A stretch of 64,000 nt of DNA from the NCBI GenBank assembly GCA_963724195.1, contig CAVRTQ010000032.1, positions 62,001 to 126,000 on the forward strand, read 5' to 3'. A model generated the notes under the pieces. The model did no database searches. It saw only the letters and a list, made by a program, of their open reading frames with translations, and was not told the origin of the DNA. How positions within the stretch are numbered: the stretch's first letter is position 1; every line of letters starts with the position of its first letter. Both the position numbers and the translations under genes were made by a program. Below, piece after piece: positions 18,487-26,777 of the stretch. Source of the stretch: Solirubrobacter sp963724195. GTDB lineage: Bacteria; Actinomycetota; Thermoleophilia; Solirubrobacterales; Solirubrobacteraceae.

Positions 18487-18542
18487 CGCGCACGAGACGT
18501 TAGCGAGACTCGAACCGCGTGCAGATCGTCCGCAACTCCCGT

Positions 18543-18548
18543 TAGCCT
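18543..18548 (+). promoter_or_regulatory. Putative -10 element (TAGCCT), leaderless start
   Basis: TAGCCT ends 9 nt before the TTG start of the K+ channel gene, the first gene of the DUF350 operon. This spacing implies little or no 5' leader. Confidence 0.4.
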
Positions 18549-18557
18549 TGCGTCTCC

Positions 18558-19013
18558 TTGAACCGCATCCTGCGCTTCATCGCACAGTTTCCCGGACGGG
18601 CCTGCGCCTACCTGCTGGTCTCCACGGTCGTCCTCGGCGGGGCGTTCTTCAGCCTCGTCGAAGAGGACGCCGACTGGATCGACGGCATGTGGTGGGCCAT
18701 CGTCACGCTGACCACGGTCGGCTACGGCGACTACTCGCCGGAGTCGATCGCCGGCCGCTGGGTGGCCATGTTCGTGATGGCCGGCGGCCTCGGCTCCGTC
18801 GCCATCCTCACCGGCCTGCTCGCGGACGAGATCCGCGAGGCGCGCATCCACGGGCGCGACGAGACGCCCGAGCTCGACGACGACATCGAGCACGTGATGG
18901 CCGTCATGGAAGCGGAGATGGACAAGATCCGCGCGCGCGTGTCCCATCCTGAGGTCGTCGACGCCCTGCGCCGCATCCACGCCAACGAGGCCATGAAGGA
19001 AGATTCGAAGTGA
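18558..19013 (+). CDS. Two-helix potassium channel
   Basis: 151 aa. The selectivity filter TLTTVGYGDYSPES (TVGYGD at residues 53-58) lies between an N-terminal membrane helix (CAYLLVSTVVLGGAFFSLV) and a C-terminal helix (WVAMFVMAGGLGSVAILTGLLA), the minimal K+ channel pore. A hydrophilic, acidic, probably helical cytoplasmic tail of about 60 residues follows (ELDDDIEHVMAVMEAEMDKI). No RCK or voltage-sensor domain. The start is TTG; an upstream -10 element fits it. Its stop overlaps the next gene (GTGA), so it belongs to the lipoprotein/ATP-grasp/DUF350 operon. Confidence 0.88.
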   Translation: MNRILRFIAQFPGRACAYLLVSTVVLGGAFFSLVEEDADWIDGMWWAIVTLTTVGYGDYSPESIAGRWVAMFVMAGGLGSVAILTGLLADEIREARIHGRDETPELDDDIEHVMAVMEAEMDKIRARVSHPEVVDALRRIHANEAMKEDSK

Positions 19014-19390
19014 CCGAACGCCGCAGCCATCGTTCCCGTGCCGTGTCTCTGATGGCCGTACCCGTGCTCGCCATCGCGTTCGCCGCCTGCGGCGACGATG
19101 ACGACAGCGCGTACTGCGTGGACCAGAACGACCAGATCGTCGAGAACCGCTACTGCGACGACGAGGCCTACGCCGGCAACGGCGGTGGCGGCGCGTTCTT
19201 CTGGTTCTACGGCGGCAGCCCGCTCCGGGGTTCGAGCTACGCGCCCGGCACCCGGCTCACGGGCGGCGAGAAGGTCGCGGCCTCCAACGTGGCCGAGAAC
19301 GCGCGCCGCGGCGGCTTCGGCGCCAGCGGCAAGAGCGGCGCCAGCGGCGTCGGGCGCGCCGTCTCGTCGTCCCGCTCGTCCGGAGGCTGA
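19010..19390 (+). CDS. Small Cys/Gly-rich lipoprotein-like protein (YgiB/DUF1190-like)
   Basis: 126 aa from a GTG overlapping the channel stop. A basic N-terminus and hydrophobic stretch (VSLMAVPVLAIAFAAC) end at Cys27, a near-consensus lipobox. The exported part is short and has two more Cys (YCVDQNDQIVENRYCDDEAY), a Gly/aromatic patch (GNGGGGAFFWFYGG) and a Gly/Ser/Arg-rich tail (GGFGASGKSGASG). This pattern and its position before a YgiC/YjfC-type ATP-grasp gene match the E. coli ygiB-ygiC and yjfM-yjfC pairs. By inference it may be a partner or substrate of the ATP-grasp enzyme. Confidence 0.65.
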   Translation: MTERRSHRSRAVSLMAVPVLAIAFAACGDDDDSAYCVDQNDQIVENRYCDDEAYAGNGGGGAFFWFYGGSPLRGSSYAPGTRLTGGEKVAASNVAENARRGGFGASGKSGASGVGRAVSSSRSSGG

Positions 19391-19396
19391 TCGGCG

Positions 19397-20572
19397 TTGT
19401 ACCGGATCGAGGTTGAGCCCCGCCAGGGCTGGCCGACGATCATCGAGCAGCAGGGCCTCATCTACTGGAAGACCGAGCTGCCCGACGGCTCGATGATGCC
19501 GTACTGGCACGAGACGCACGCCTACACGGTCTCCAGCGACGAGGTCTACGAGATGGAGGCCAGCGTGCGCCTCCTGATGGAGATGCTCGTCGAGGCCGGC
19601 GACTACATCATCGAGAGCAACCTGTTCTCGGAGCTCGGCATCCCGGGCTGGGTCGTCCCGAAGATCAAGGAGACGTGGGAGTCCGAGCCGCCGATGATCT
19701 ACGGGCGGTTCGATTTCGCGTACGGCGAAGACGGCTTCAAGCTCCTCGAGTACAACGCGGACACGCCCACCTCGCTCGTGGAGACCGCGGTCCAGTGGCA
19801 CTGGGTGCAGGACGTCTACGGCAAGGGCGGCGACCAGTGGAACATGGTCCACGAGCTGCTCGTGCAGCGTTGGAAGGAGCTGCTGCCGCGGCTCCCGGGT
19901 GACCGCGTGTACTTCGTGCACACGAACGCCGAGAACTCGGGCGAGGACTTCATGACCGCCGGCTACATGGTCGAGGTCGCGCGCGAGGCGGGCTTCACGT
20001 GCGAGCTGATGGCGATCGAGCAGATGGGCCTGCACGAGCACGTCGGCTTCGTCGACCGCCAGGGCCGCGCGATGCGCAGCGTCTTCAAGCTCTACCCCTG
20101 GGAGTGGATCGTCCACGAGGAGTTCGCGGACGCCGCCCTCAACCGCATGGGCGACGACCAGGGCCAGACGCTGTGGATCGAGCCGATCTGGAAGATGCTG
20201 TGGTCCAACAAGGGCATCCTGCCGGTGCTCTGGCGGCTGTTCCCGGACCACCCGAACCTGCTCCCCGCGTACTTCGAGGGCGAGCAGCACAAGCTCACGA
20301 GCTACGTCAAGAAGCCGCTGCTCGCGCGAGAGGGCGCGAACTCGGTGATCGTGATCGACGGCGATGAGGCGGACCGCGGCCCCGACCAGGGCTACGGCGA
20401 AGAGGGGTACGTCGTCCAGCAGTACACCGACCTCGGTGACTACGACGGCAACCATCCCGTGCTCGGGGTGTGGACCGTCGACATGGAGCCCGCCGGGCTC
20501 GGCATCCGCGAGTCCACCGGGCTCGTGACCAACAACCTGTCGCGGTTCGTGCCGCACGTCATCGATGATTGA
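19397..20572 (+). CDS. Glutathionylspermidine synthase-like ATP-grasp ligase (YgiC/YjfC type)
   Basis: 391 aa, TTG start. It matches the C-terminal ATP-grasp (synthetase) half of glutathionylspermidine synthase without the amidase half. Motifs: IYGRFDFAYGEDGFKLLEYN and ADTPTSLVETA (about 107-138), LWSNKGILPVLWRLFPDHPN, YVKKPLLAREGANS (about 294-307, nucleotide binding) and the C-terminal GLVTNNLSRFVPHVI. True glutathionylspermidine synthesis is unlikely in an actinobacterium. E. coli YgiC and YjfC share this fold and lack the classic activity, so an amide ligase acting on another peptide or polyamine is inferred. It is flanked by the small lipoprotein gene and DUF350. Confidence 0.85.
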   Translation: MYRIEVEPRQGWPTIIEQQGLIYWKTELPDGSMMPYWHETHAYTVSSDEVYEMEASVRLLMEMLVEAGDYIIESNLFSELGIPGWVVPKIKETWESEPPMIYGRFDFAYGEDGFKLLEYNADTPTSLVETAVQWHWVQDVYGKGGDQWNMVHELLVQRWKELLPRLPGDRVYFVHTNAENSGEDFMTAGYMVEVAREAGFTCELMAIEQMGLHEHVGFVDRQGRAMRSVFKLYPWEWIVHEEFADAALNRMGDDQGQTLWIEPIWKMLWSNKGILPVLWRLFPDHPNLLPAYFEGEQHKLTSYVKKPLLAREGANSVIVIDGDEADRGPDQGYGEEGYVVQQYTDLGDYDGNHPVLGVWTVDMEPAGLGIRESTGLVTNNLSRFVPHVIDD

Positions 20573-20589
20573 GAGAGGGAGCGTTCCCA

Positions 20590-21009
20590 GTGTTTGAGCT
20601 CGTCCTGCAGACCTTGGCCTACAGCGGCGTGGGCCTTGCTGTTCTCCTGATCGGGTTCATCGCCCTCGACCTGCTGACCCCGGGCAAGCTCGGCACCCAC
20701 GTGATGGAGGGCAACCGCGGGGCCGGGTTGATCGCGGCCACCGGGCTCGTCTCCCTCGGCCTGATCCTGTGGTTCTCGATCTACTTCACGGGCGCCGGCT
20801 GGGACGGCCTCGTCGACGCCGGCGTGTTCGGGCTCGTGGGCGTGGCCACGCAGGCGGTCGGCTTCGTCGCCCTGGACCTGCTGATCCCCGGCAAGCTCGC
20901 CGACCACTGCTTCGACGGTGGCGCCGAGGGCCGGGTGCATCCCGCCGCGTACGTGACGGCCGGGATTCAGCTCGCGGTCGCCCTCGTGATCTGCGCCGCG
21001 CTGACGTAG
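20590..21009 (+). CDS. DUF350 family membrane protein (YjfL-like)
   Basis: 139 aa with four membrane helices: LQTLAYSGVGLAVLLIGFIA, LIAATGLVSLGLILWFSIYF, LVDAGVFGLVGVATQAVGFV and VTAGIQLAVALVICAAL. A repeated element (IALDLLTPGKL and VALDLLIPGKL) marks the duplicated DUF350 unit. GTG at 20590 was chosen because GAGGGAG lies just upstream; a TTG at 20569 overlapping the previous stop is less likely. In E. coli the DUF350 gene yjfL lies with yjfM and yjfC, the same set as here. Function unestablished; association with membrane stress is suggested. Its last 43 bp overlap the convergent reductase gene. Confidence 0.85.
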   Translation: MFELVLQTLAYSGVGLAVLLIGFIALDLLTPGKLGTHVMEGNRGAGLIAATGLVSLGLILWFSIYFTGAGWDGLVDAGVFGLVGVATQAVGFVALDLLIPGKLADHCFDGGAEGRVHPAAYVTAGIQLAVALVICAALT

Positions 21010-21942
21010 TCGAGGTACTTGGGGTCGGGAGCGCGCTCGCCGCGCTCCATCGAGTGCACGAGCTCGACCACGGCGTCGTTGTGCGGCGTCGGGATGCCGA
21101 GCTCGCGACCCTTGCTCGCGACGCCGCCGTTGACGACGTCGACCTCGGTCTCGCGGCCGGCGTCGAGGTCCTGCAGCATCGAGGGCCGGACGTTGGCCAT
21201 GTGCCGCATCATCTGCGCGAGCCCTTCGGGACCGAACTCGTACGCGTGGACGTCGTGCATCTCGCCGAGCTCCAGGCCCTGCGCGCGGGCGACCTGCACG
21301 CCTTCCTCCCACAGCGCGTAGACGGCTTCGGGGCCCTGCTCGGCCACCCCGCCGTAGCGCAGGCCCGGAGACGGCGGACAGGCCGGTGAAGGTGGAGTTG
21401 ACCTGGAGCTTGGTCCAGATCATCCCGCGCACGTTGTCGGTGATGCGTGTGGTGCCGATCGGCTTGAGCGCCTTCGCGAGCCGCCGCGCCCGCTCGGTGA
21501 GCATGCCGTCGAGCTCGCCGACGACGTAGCCGCCCTCCGAGTCGCGGATCAGCTCGCCGGGGCCGACGTTGGAGCCGCCCCACTCGACGAGGCAGGCGAG
21601 CAGGTTGCCCTCGCCCACCATCGCCTCGATCCGGTCCTGGATGAGGCCGTTGCCGAGCGTGACGAAGGCCTCGATCTCACCGCGCTCGACCAGCGGCGGG
21701 ATCACCACCGGGTGCAGCGGCGACTTGACGGCGATCAGCGCGAAGTCGAACTCGCCCTCGAGCTGGTCGACGCTCGTCACGGCCTCGACCTTGACCGGCG
21801 CCCCGTCGTTGATGACGACGCCGGGGTCGTTGAGCTTGGCCGCGTGCGCCTCATTGGCGTCGAGCACCACGACGTCGGCGTCGGCCAGCGCGGCGGTGAT
21901 GCCGCCGATCGCGCCCCCACCCACCACCAGGATCCTGGACAT
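20967..21942 (-). CDS. Ketopantoate reductase (ApbA/PanE) family protein (frame break)
   Basis: An NADPH-dependent 2-oxoacid reductase family; PanE makes pantoate for CoA. The N-terminal Rossmann motif is ILVVGGGAIGGITAALADAD (residues 3-22). ALIAVKSPLHP and FVTLGNGLIQDRIEAMVG follow in the same frame. A break near 21363, within LSAVSGLRYGG, shifts into the frame carrying the C-terminal helical domain (PSMLQDLDAGRETEVDVVNG and GIPTPHNDAVVELVHSME). The RPSMLQDLDAGRETEVD element is typical of the family. About 325 aa if repaired. Substrate cannot be fixed, since many family members are not true PanE. Confidence 0.82.
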
Positions 21943-21947
21943 GCGTC

Positions 21948-22782
21948 CTAGCGTAGGCGGAACGTGGCGCTGCGGGCGAGCTCGGTGGCCTCGTCGGAGG
22001 CGGTGAGCAGCACCCGGGCCTGCACCTTGCGGCCCCGGGCGATGGAGAAGCGCACGGCGCCGGAGGCGTTCGTCTTCGCCACCTTCACGGGCCACCAGCC
22101 GAAGCGCTCCTTGAGCTTGAGCTGCAGCACGACGGTGGCGCCGGCGCTCGCGGGGGTGACCTTGGCGATGACGGTGCGACCGCGCTGCGCGGCGCTGACC
22201 TTGCGGTCGAGCACGAGCACCTGGACGGGCGGCGCGGACTCGGCGCCGGCCACGGCGGTGTAGCTCGCGGTGGTGGACGGCGTGACCGTGGCGGTGAACG
22301 CGCCGCCCGCTTCGACGGTGGCCGTGGTCTGCTCGACGCCGCCTGCCTGGATCGAGACCGTCGCGCCCTCGGGCAGCGCGGCGCGGCCCTTGAGCGCGTA
22401 CGGCTTGCCGGGAGCGGCGGGCTCCTTCGCGGCGTCGAGCAGCAGGCGGTGGACGGCGATGTCGCCGCGCATCGTCGGGTGCAGCCGGCACAGGTAGGCG
22501 TAGGTGCCGGGCGTGCCGAACCGGAACTCGAACATCGCGTCCATCAGCAGCCGCGGGGAGGCCCAGCTGCGGTCCTCGGCGGCCACGTCGTGCGCGCGCA
22601 GCGAGGCGTTGTGCCACGTCACCGTGTCGCCGGCGAGCACGTTCAGGTGCGGCACGGCGAACGACGCGTTGTAGATCGGGACGGCCGGCCCGTCGTGCTT
22701 TGCCTCGTGGTCGTGCTGGGCGAACGCGGGGGCCGTCGGGAGGAGGAGAAACAGCGGCGATCGAGAGCAGGGCGCGGCGCAT
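21948..22782 (-). CDS. Secreted cupredoxin-domain protein (frame break in signal peptide)
   Basis: ATG at 22782 begins MRRALLSIAA; after a one-base break near 22745 the signal peptide continues LFLLLPTAPAFA and the mature protein starts QHDHEAKHDG. The cupredoxin domain has a type 1 copper set: His in TWHNASLRAHDVAAEDRSW and the C-x2-H-x2-M cluster YLCRLHPTM. The remaining 150 residues form Ig-like beta repeats (GGAFTATVTPSTTASYTAV, TVIAKVTPASAGATVVLQL) of a type found in cell-surface proteins. It is likely exported and involved in copper or electron transfer. Divergent from the plastocyanin-like gene. Confidence 0.8.
21950..21955 (-). promoter_or_regulatory. Putative -10 element (TACGCT), leaderless start
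   Basis: TACGCT on the minus strand ends 7 nt before the ATG of the ketopantoate reductase-family gene. It overlaps the 3' end of the upstream cupredoxin gene, so the reductase gene appears to have its own promoter. Confidence 0.4.
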
Positions 22783-22930
22783 GCAGCGGCGACTATCTCG
22801 TTTCCGGAGCAGCGCGGAAATGGAGTTCTCCGCCCACCTGGGATCGGTTATCCACACCGCCGCTCTGTGCCAGCACCACACTTTGCCGGAAAACTTGACT
22901 TCGCTTGCGCGGAGGCGTTTTTTGGGATCC
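22783..22930. promoter_or_regulatory. Divergent promoter region of the copper-protein genes
   Basis: 148 bp, less GC-rich than its surroundings (for example AACTTGACTTCGCTTGCG near 22891), between two divergent cupredoxin genes. TTGACT near 22894 could be a -35 element for the plus-strand gene. I cannot identify a metal-regulator operator by eye. Confidence 0.35.
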
Positions 22931-23987
22931 ATGATCCTCCTCCGCACCGTGGTCGCTGCCGCCGCGATCACGCTTGCTGTACCGGCCATGGCACAGGCCA
23001 AGACCAAAGACATGTACGTCGGATCGCCCCCGGCCACGGCCAAGAAGCTCGGCCAGGCCACCGTCGCGAACGCGTTCTTCCCGAGCAAGCTGACCGTCGC
23101 CGCCGGTGATTCGGTGTCGTTCATCCCGGCCGGGTTCCACAACGTCCACGTGCCGAAGAAGGGTGAAGGCGCGACGCCGTTCCTCGTCCCGAGCGGCCAG
23201 AAGGTCGCGGGCTCGCTCGACGCCGCCGGCGCCCCGTTCTGGTTCAACGGCCAGGACGCGATGGGCCCGAACCCGGCGCTGTTCACCGCCGCCGGCTTCG
23301 GCAAGAAGTTCACCTACACCGGCGCCAAGGAGATCCAGTCCGGGCTCCCGGCTGAGAAGGCCAAGCCGATGACGGTCAAGTTCACCAAGGCCGGCTCCTA
23401 CACCGTCTACTGCGACATCCATCCGGGCATGAAGGCGTCCGTCAAGGTCGTCAAGAAGGGCGCGAAGGTCCCGACGGCCAAGCAGGACGCCGCCGCGGTG
23501 AAGCAGCAGGCCGACGCGGCGGTCAAGGCCGCCAAGGGCCTCGAGACCCAGGCGCAGGCGGCGAACACCGTCGCGCTCGGCACCACCGCCAAGGGCGGCC
23601 TGGAGTACCTCGGCATGGTCCCGGCCAAGCTCACGGTCGCGCCCGGCACGACGGTCAAGTTCACGATGGGCAAGGGCAGCTACGAGACGCACACCGCCTC
23701 GTTCGGCCCCGGCGACATCACCGACGGCGCCTCCTACATGGGCGCGATCGCCAAGTCGTTCGAGTCCCCGGCGATCGACCCGCGCGGCCTGTACCCGAGC
23801 GACGTGACCCCGGTCTCGCTGAGCCCGACCACGCACGGCAACGGGTTCTGGAGCTCGGGCGCCCTGGACAGCGTCTCCGCGTCGCCGCTGCCGGTGGACG
23901 CGAGCGTCAAGTTCGACACGCCCGGCACGTACGCCTACTACTGCCTCATCCACCCCTTCATGGCCGGGTTCCGTCACCGTCCAGTGA
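22931..23987 (+). CDS. Secreted double-cupredoxin (plastocyanin-like) protein (3' frame break)
   Basis: The signal peptide is MILLRTVVAAAAITLAVPAM. Two cupredoxin-like domains follow, each with His early and C-x2-H-x2-M late: first SFIPAGFHNVHVPKK with YCDIHPGMKASVKVV; second YETHTASFG with YYCLIHPFMAG. An Ala/Lys-rich helical linker (AAVKQQADAAVKAAKG) joins them. One extra T near 23970 puts the last codons out of frame; removing it gives GSVTVQ and TGA at 23985-23987, which is the family's normal ending. The stop then overlaps the GTG of the multicopper oxidase gene, so the two form an operon for extracellular copper redox chemistry. Confidence 0.82.
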
Positions 23988-24914
23988 ACACGCCTGACGG
24001 CACTGCTGGTCCTCGGGGCGGCCGTCCTGGCCGCCCCGTCGGCGTCCTCTGCGGCGACCCGGGAGTACTGGGTCGCCGCCGTGCCCGTGACGCTGAACAT
24101 CGCGCCCAACGGGCGCGATGCGATCCACGGCACCGCTTTGACGCCGGCGGAGACCGTGTTCGGCACGGTCGTCTACCGGCGCTACACGAAGGGCTGGAAG
24201 CGGCCGATCGAGAACGTCACGGCGCCCGGCTCCGGCAACACGGACCTCATCCCCGGGCCGCTGATCCGGGCGCGGGTCGGCGACAAGATCCGCGTGCACT
24301 TCAAGAACCTGGACACGGCCTTCAACCGGTCGCACTCGATGCACTTCCACGGCGTCGAGTACAAGCCCGACTCCGACGGCTCCTATCTGCCGGGCTTCTC
24401 CGGCCCCGACGCCGACGTCAAGCCCGGGAAGACCTGGACCTACAAGCTCACCGCGGGCCAGGACTCCGTCGGCGCGTGGCCGTACCACGACCACGGGCCG
24501 GAGATGGGTCCCTCGCTGGAGGGCGGCATGTTCGGGATGCTCTCGATCCTCGGCAAGCGCGAGCGCGCGCCGGACCGCGAGTACGTGGTGATCTTCTCGC
24601 CGATGGGCAAGTTCCAGGCCGTCAACGGCCGCGCGTTCGTCGGCAACACGCCGGTGTTCAAGTCGCGCGTGGGTGAGCTCGTGCAGTGGGACGTGGCCGT
24701 GATCGGCTCCGAGCACCACACCTTCCACGTCCACGGCCACCGCTGGCGCAACCCGATGGGTGTGCCCGTGGACACGATCACGCTCGGCCCGGCCGAGTCA
24801 GCGCGCGTGCGCTGGCGGGAACGCGACCCCGGCACGTGGATGTACCACTGCCACGTGGAGTCGCACATGATGGCCGGGATGATCGGGATCTATCAGGTCA
24901 ACAAGGCGCGGTAG
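23984..24914 (+). CDS. Two-domain multicopper oxidase (frame break in signal peptide)
   Basis: GTG at 23984 overlaps the upstream stop; after a break near 23993 a signal peptide (LTALLVLGAAVLAAPSASSA) is read. About 310 aa, the size of two-domain small laccase-like enzymes. All four copper-binding elements are present: SMHFHGVEY, GAWPYHDHGPEM, EHHTFHVHGHRW and WMYHCHVESHMMAGM. Such enzymes oxidise phenols or metal ions with reduction of O2 to water. Only one T1 site is evident, in the C-terminal cluster HCHVESHM. The last 22 bp overlap the convergent rsmI. Confidence 0.88.
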
Positions 24915-25697
24915 AGCTCGTTCGACGGCGCGCCGGTGAGCTCGGAGACGACCTTCGCGGCCGTCTTCGAGCGGGCGCCGGCGTCGACCAGCAGCTTCAC
25001 CGCGGCGACCGCCTTCGGGTCGAGGCCTTCGGGCTCGGGCGCCCCGCCGACCACGAGCACGATCTCGCCGCGCGGATCTTCCCGCGCGTACTTCGCCGCG
25101 AGCTCCTGCGCGCTGCCGCGGACGATCTCCTCGTGCAGCTTGGTCAGCTCGCGGCAGACGGCGGCGGGGCGCTCGGGGTCGAGCTCGGCGAGGATCTTGA
25201 GGCTGGCGCCGACGCGGCGGGGCGACTCGAACGCGACGACGGTCTCCGGTGCGGTGAACACCTCCCGCAGCGGGCCGGCCTTGCGCGGGAGGAAGCCCGC
25301 GAAGCGCCACACGTCGTTGGGCAGCCCGCTCGCGACGAGCGCCGTGATCGTGGCGGACGGGCCCGGCAGCACCTCGACGGTGAGCCCCGCTTCGATCGTG
25401 GCCTGGACGAGGTCGTAGCCCGGGTCGTTGACGAGCGGCATGCCCGCGTCGCTCACGAGGGCGACCGTGGCGCCGTCGCGCATGCGTTCGACCAGCTCGC
25501 CCGCCCGGGCGCGCTCGTTGTGCTCGTGGTAGGAGATCAGCGTCGCGCTGATGCCGTGGCGCTTGAGCAGGCCCTTGCGTATGGCGCGTGTCCTCGCAGG
25601 CGACCACGTCGGCGTCGCGCAGGGCGGTGAGGACGCGCAGCGTGATGTCCTCCAGGTTCCCGATCGGCGTCGGGCAGACGACCAGCTTCGCGCTCAT
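24893..25697 (-). CDS. rsmI: 16S rRNA (cytidine1402-2'-O)-methyltransferase (frame break)
   Basis: RsmI 2'-O-methylates C1402 in the ribosomal decoding centre. The N-terminus LVVCPTPIGNLEDITLRVL then DADVVACEDTRHT is in one frame. After a break near 25573 the rest reads on in another: MRDGATVALVSDAGMPLVND, VLPGPSATITALVASGLP, FAGFLPRKAG, FESPRRVGASLKIL and CRELTKLHEE. The C-terminal tail KTAAKVVSELTGAPSNELYR is typical. About 270 aa when repaired. The start ATG overlaps the ROK kinase stop (ATGA). Confidence 0.92.
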
Positions 25698-26749
25698 GCC
25701 TGCGATTCGCGCGAGTGCGAGCCCTCTGGGCGAGGACTCGCAGCGTCGCGAGCCGCCCGGCGAGCGACGCCGGACTCGATGGCGCCCGTGGGGACCCCCG
25801 CGAGCACGTCCCGCGCGAGCAGGCCCGCGCCGATCATCCCCGCCTCGGGACCCATGCGGGCGGCCTCGACGCGCACCACGTCCTTGCCCGGCGCGAGCGC
25901 CCGTTCGAGCATGACCTCGCGGGCGGGCGCGAGCAGCAGCTCCCCCGCGGCGATCACGCCGCCGCCGATCACGATCACCTGCGGGTTGAAGATGTTCACG
26001 AGGTTGACGAGGCCGATGCCGAGCGCGCGCCCGATCGTCTCGATCGCGCCGCGGGCCACCGGGTCCCCCGCCGTGGCGAGCTCGGTGATCAGCGGGCCGG
26101 TGAGCTCGCGGCCCTCCTCGAGCGCGTGGCCGAGCGCGGTGTCGGGCTGGCGGGCGACCGACAGCGACGCCTCACGCACGAGCGCGGTGCCGGAGGCGAC
26201 GGACTCCAGGCAGCCCCAGTTCGGGCAGTTGCCCTGGCACGGGCGGCCGTTCATGTCGACGATCATGTGGCCCATCTCGGCGCCGCCCATGATCCAGCCG
26301 CGGTAGATCTCGCCGTTCAGCAGCAGCCCGCCGCCGATGCCGGTGCCGAGCGTGAGCAGCGCCACGTCGGTCGCGCCCTGGGCGATCCCGAGCCGGGTCT
26401 CGCACACGGTGTGGCAGTTCCCGTCGTTGTCCACCACGACCGGCATCTGCAGCCGCTCGGACATCACGGCACCGAACGCGATGTCCTTCAGCGGGACGTT
26501 GACGGCCTGCACCGCCATGCCCGTGCGCGAGTCGAACGTGCACGGGATGCCGAACCCGATCGCCTCGATCTCGCCGACCGCCGTTCTGATCTCGTCGACC
26601 GCATCGGCGATCATCTGCACGAGTTCGTCCTGTGAGAGCCCATACACAGGACGGTTGGTACGGTGGATCACAGATAGATCCGCGCCGACCGCTCCCGCCA
26701 GCAGCTTCGTGCCGCCAAGGTCGACGCCGATGACGTAGCCCTCGGCCAT
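25694..26749 (-). CDS. ROK-family glucokinase
   Basis: 351 aa. The ATP phosphate loop YVIGVDLGGTKLLAG (residues 5-19), the catalytic region VVVDNDGNCHTVCETRLGIA, the loop LTLGTGIGGGLLLNGEIYRG and the ROK zinc site CQGNCPNWGCLES are present. This is the set expected for actinobacterial glucokinases phosphorylating glucose at C6. There is no N-terminal helix-turn-helix, so it is a kinase and not a ROK repressor. The C-terminal 30 residues (RRAARDAASPRPEGS) are a non-conserved tail. Translationally coupled to rsmI and divergent from the LCP gene. Confidence 0.9.
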   Translation of the reverse strand: MAEGYVIGVDLGGTKLLAGAVGADLSVIHRTNRPVYGLSQDELVQMIADAVDEIRTAVGEIEAIGFGIPCTFDSRTGMAVQAVNVPLKDIAFGAVMSERLQMPVVVDNDGNCHTVCETRLGIAQGATDVALLTLGTGIGGGLLLNGEIYRGWIMGGAEMGHMIVDMNGRPCQGNCPNWGCLESVASGTALVREASLSVARQPDTALGHALEEGRELTGPLITELATAGDPVARGAIETIGRALGIGLVNLVNIFNPQVIVIGGGVIAAGELLLAPAREVMLERALAPGKDVVRVEAARMGPEAGMIGAGLLARDVLAGVPTGAIESGVARRAARDAASPRPEGSHSRESQA

Positions 26750-26777
26750 AAGTCGGCCACACTATCGCCTCTCTCCC

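Noticed and set aside
19397..20572. True glutathionylspermidine synthesis
   Set aside because: The amidase half is missing, glutathione is not the usual actinobacterial thiol, and the gene context is that of the uncharacterised YjfC/YgiC group.
20440..23313. 957-codon minus-strand frame
   Set aside because: It joins shadow sequence to the N-terminal half of the ketopantoate reductase-family gene; the flanks lack protein character.
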